The notes under the pieces were generated by a model. The model was given only the letters and a program-made list of their open reading frames with translations. It had not been told where the DNA came from and searched no databases. Positions 61,724 through 64,000 of a DNA stretch of 64,000 bases are shown piece by piece (the first letter of the stretch is position 1; every line of letters begins with the position of its first letter). The translations under genes were made by a program, and so were the position numbers. The stretch is taken from positions 1,132,358 through 1,196,357 of the forward strand of contig NZ_FXTC01000001.1 in the NCBI RefSeq assembly GCF_900182655.1. The letters are read 5' to 3'. This DNA comes from Chryseobacterium rhizoplanae. Its GTDB lineage: Bacteria; Bacteroidota; Bacteroidia; Flavobacteriales; Weeksellaceae.

Positions 61724-62692
61724 GTGATAGCCCCACTAGCAGAGGCATCCAGAAGATTTACCCCATATCATTACGGGAACAATAACCCGATAAGATTTAT
61801 AGATCCAGATGGAAGACTTACCGTAGATAACTTACAGGGTGGATACACCAGGGGAAGTGCAGTAGCAGACTTTATGCAGAGAACCGGTTTGGCGGCAGTA
61901 AATGAACAGAATATGCCTTTATTTTACCGCGATGAAGGTGGAGCGATGATAACAACGCAAGCTGTGGGCAATGACGGACAAGGTGGAGGTGATGAAACTA
62001 AACAAGGACCTAAGCCCGGTATTTTCAAGAGTATAGGTAATTTCATTGGAAGGCTATTTGGTAAAAGTAAACATGCTGCTGCTGGTATTCTCACTGTCGG
62101 AGCTGCTACATTTGAAGGTCTTGCTCCTCCGGTAGAATTTGGTCCAACTGTAGCAAGATTGGCGGGTTATGCAAGATTAGGCTTATGGGGTTTACCACTA
62201 ATGCTTAATGGAGATAGTGGCTTTTCTGCAAATTCTAAACCGATTACGGGTGCTATTGATATTCCTGTTACAACAACGGCTGATGAATCAGGGCCAGAAT
62301 TTGAATATTTTTATAGAGCAATGTCATATAATGAGTACAGTAAAGCAGGTGGATATTTAACACAACGATTAAATGAGTCAGGAATAGAGATGGGAGAAGG
62401 ACCATATGTAACACGAAGATTAGAATATGCACAAAAAGCAAGTTTCAGCTTTGGATATTCTGATCAGTATGATATTATTGTTCAATATACTGTCCCAAGC
62501 GGTACTTATGAAATATTTAAAAATATTTCTCTTCCTGCCAGAGGAACAACAATGAGGCAAAGTGAACAATTAGGATTACCTATTAAAAAGAGAGAAGATG
62601 GTGATTATAACTTTTCCTTTTATGGTCGAAACACAGCAATTTTTAATTCAACCATTATAGGATTACCTCAAATTATTTCAATAAAAAAATAA
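61724..62692 (+). CDS. Silent RHS cassette with ADP-ribosyltransferase-like tip
   Basis: 322 codons counted from a GTG. Core end ([19 protein letters not shown]) and constant region, then the linker GPKPGIFKSIGNFIGRLFG shared with cassette 2. The tip has EYFYRAMSYNEYSKAGGYL and GPYVTRRLEYAQKASF, followed by beta strands (YDIIVQYTVPSGTYEIF). An Arg after YxxR-like start, a G-Y turn and an E-A helix are reminiscent of ART-type toxin domains, but no complete R-S-E set is obvious. Function is a guess. No promoter or export signal. Confidence 0.6.
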   Translation: MIAPLAEASRRFTPYHYGNNNPIRFIDPDGRLTVDNLQGGYTRGSAVADFMQRTGLAAVNEQNMPLFYRDEGGAMITTQAVGNDGQGGGDETKQGPKPGIFKSIGNFIGRLFGKSKHAAAGILTVGAATFEGLAPPVEFGPTVARLAGYARLGLWGLPLMLNGDSGFSANSKPITGAIDIPVTTTADESGPEFEYFYRAMSYNEYSKAGGYLTQRLNESGIEMGEGPYVTRRLEYAQKASFSFGYSDQYDIIVQYTVPSGTYEIFKNISLPARGTTMRQSEQLGLPIKKREDGDYNFSFYGRNTAIFNSTIIGLPQIISIKK

Positions 62693-62695
62693 AAC

Positions 62696-63241
62696 ATGCA
62701 AAATTTTAATTTATTTATTTCAGCAATTGATAATGATGATGATGATCAGATTGAAGGTTATAAAAAAATATTATTAAACAATCCTAATAATTTTTTTACT
62801 GAATTATCACATTTCGTTGTTGATAATTCAAAAGAATATGATAGGCTACAATATATTGTAGATTTATATAACATATTTGATAGTTCTCAGAAAGAGTTAG
62901 ATATTGTGAAAAAAGTTGGAAATCTTATATTTTCATTGTATTTAGAAATAATTGATGATCTTATTAAAAATAAGGAAGAATATTCTATATACAGTTATAT
63001 AGACTTTCTATACACTAATAATTCTTTTTTAAAAAAACACGAACAACTTTTCTTTGAAAAAAGTTTTAATGTTCTAAGCTCAAACTTAAATAAAGAAGAA
63101 TCAAGTTGGTTTATTATTTCCTGCTACAGATTAGTTGATTTATATTTTCAATTTGATAAGGATAACTTTTATATTGAAAAATATTTAGATGTTGGTGATA
63201 ACGACTTAATAAAAAAATATATACGACTTAAGATCCACTAG
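62696..63241 (+). CDS. Immunity protein candidate for the fourth module
   Basis: 181 residues, helix-rich and acidic (DNDDDDQIEGYKKILLNN; FVVDNSKEYDRLQYIVDLYN), AT-rich. Follows the toxin fragment after three bases. Resembles no family I know; an all-helical fold is suggested by the heptad-like Leu/Ile spacing. Immunity is inferred from position. Confidence 0.6.
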   Translation: MQNFNLFISAIDNDDDDQIEGYKKILLNNPNNFFTELSHFVVDNSKEYDRLQYIVDLYNIFDSSQKELDIVKKVGNLIFSLYLEIIDDLIKNKEEYSIYSYIDFLYTNNSFLKKHEQLFFEKSFNVLSSNLNKEESSWFIISCYRLVDLYFQFDKDNFYIEKYLDVGDNDLIKKYIRLKIH

Positions 63242-63309
63242 CTAAAATATTTTAATTTTTACAATACATTAAAAAATTATTATCAAAGTTTTTAATTAAA
63301 AAGATAAGC

Positions 63310-63663
63310 ATGATAACCACTGAAGAAGTTTTTAGTCTGATTAAACAAGAAAGAAAATTTTTGGGAGATATTAAAAAATATAAAGTTAAGATAAGTGATA
63401 GTAATAATTTTGAAAGAGAAAATCTGATTGGAGTATATAAAATTAGACAATATACTGCTACTCGAACAGGAAATAATAAGTTGTCTGATGAAATGGGTAC
63501 TCTGATCTTAAACCTGGAAAATTATACTGGAAATAAATTAAGATTAGTGAGCTTATTAGGAAAAACATACTATGGAATATATTATTTGAGTGAAAATTTT
63601 GATAAAGTTATTGGATATTTAGATAGAGAAATTGATGATAAAGAATTTAATTTAATGAAATAA
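63310..63663 (+). CDS. AT-rich orphan hypothetical, possible second immunity gene
   Basis: 117 residues: ITTEEVFSLIKQERKFLGDI, then beta-rich ENLIGVYKIRQY and TGNKLRLVSLLGKTYYGIYYL. No motif recognised. Sits in the immunity gene series after module 4, with the same AT-rich codon use, so it may be a retained immunity gene or a helper. About 70 bases separate it from the preceding gene. Confidence 0.5.
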   Translation: MITTEEVFSLIKQERKFLGDIKKYKVKISDSNNFERENLIGVYKIRQYTATRTGNNKLSDEMGTLILNLENYTGNKLRLVSLLGKTYYGIYYLSENFDKVIGYLDREIDDKEFNLMK

Positions 63664-63759
63664 TAATGTTTACTCCAAGTTGATTCTTGCACAAGCTTAT
63701 ATACAATAAATTAATTAAAACCACTGTTTTTCATTGGTTTTATAATCTGAAAATTATAA

Positions 63760-63834
63760 AGATGCAGCAAATATGAACAAGAAATGTTGATTCCTAGAGT
63801 AGTAATAGGAGGAACACCAATAGTAGTAAAATAA
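63760..63834 (+). pseudogene. Tail of an eroded toxin fragment
   Basis: A 24-codon open run reading ...EMLIPRVVIGGTPIVVK and ending TAA at 63834, immediately before the ATG at 63835. The arrangement toxin end then short AT-rich frame repeats that of the other modules. Only the last residues are visible and no RHS core precedes it. Confidence is low. Confidence 0.3.
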
Positions 63835-63939
63835 ATGGAAACAAGCAATTTTCAAAAAATATTAAATTTATTTAAAAAGCAAAGTGATAATTATTTATAT
63901 GCAACTGTAAGTCTTCAAACTAAATTGGACATTTTGTAA
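63835..63939 (+). CDS. Short AT-rich frame after the eroded tail, broken immunity gene
   Basis: 34 codons (METSNFQKILNLFKKQSDNY ... TKLDIL) beginning next to the preceding stop. Far shorter than the immunity genes seen here, so it may be truncated. The sequence after it to the window edge shows no further gene. Confidence 0.35.
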   Translation: METSNFQKILNLFKKQSDNYLYATVSLQTKLDIL

Positions 63940-64000
63940 TAAGTCCTTAAGGAGTATTTAGGTTTATAAATTTATTAATTTCTGTTGAAAATACAATTGT

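Overview
The window looks like chromosomal DNA of a Weeksellaceae flavobacterium, most probably Chryseobacterium or a close relative. This is inferred from gene content and style, not from a search. The pointers are type IX secretion (T9SS) sorting domains, a TonB-dependent receptor with an N-terminal carboxypeptidase-like domain, LytS/LytTR signalling, low GC, Bacteroidota-type promoters (TTG ... TAnnTTTG), a GG-leader-like Cys-rich peptide, DUF6443-type RHS proteins, and several families of short palindromic intergenic repeats.

Layout. 1-5100: end of a DoxX gene, a LytS/LytTR two-component pair, a truncated SMR transporter remnant, convergent DNA glycosylases (mug, mpg) and two exported proteins. 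5100-16800: a region aimed at proline and hydroxyproline peptides. It holds a dipeptidyl peptidase IV, an aminopeptidase P, an AraC regulator, a complete four-gene hydroxyproline-to-2-oxoglutarate operon and an M43 metalloprotease secreted by T9SS. 16900-32000: a GNAT enzyme, then a full assimilatory sulfate and cysteine operon (Rrf2 regulator, cysH, cysD, cysN, cysE, cysK, cobA, cysJ, cysI). After a gap containing a tiny Met-Cys-Met-Cys-Cys open frame come a TonB receptor and a fused siroheme synthase/TauE permease. 32400-42600: mostly single genes and small operons (DoxX proteins, DJ-1/PfpI, AraC regulators, a polysaccharide deacetylase, NUDIX, a Cys-rich GG-leader-like peptide, hypotheticals), with many palindromic repeats. 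42677-46173: a likely zinc-responsive locus (Zur-like Fur protein, MerC-like membrane protein, COG0523 GTPase, alkaline phosphatase) with a shared GCAAC-N3-GTTGC operator. 46255-48475: a MocR-type regulator divergent from an Asp/Glu racemase.

48827-64000 is the accessory region. A frameshifted T9SS cargo gene, carrying short repeats inside its coding sequence, leads into two large exported RHS/YD proteins. The second RHS protein ends in a ParB-like toxin domain followed by an immunity candidate. Downstream is an array of promoterless RHS-core fragments. Each repeats the same core DNA, then switches to a different C-terminal toxin (barnase-like, membrane-active, ADP-ribosyltransferase-like), and is followed by its own AT-rich immunity gene and usually a hairpin. 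A further eroded module lies at the right edge. This looks like a store of silent toxin tips that could be recombined onto the expressed RHS gene. The barnase-like tip paired with a barstar-like neighbour is the best-supported toxin/immunity match.

No tRNA, rRNA, CRISPR array or insertion-sequence transposase was recognised. All functional calls rest on reading motifs in the sequence, without database searches.
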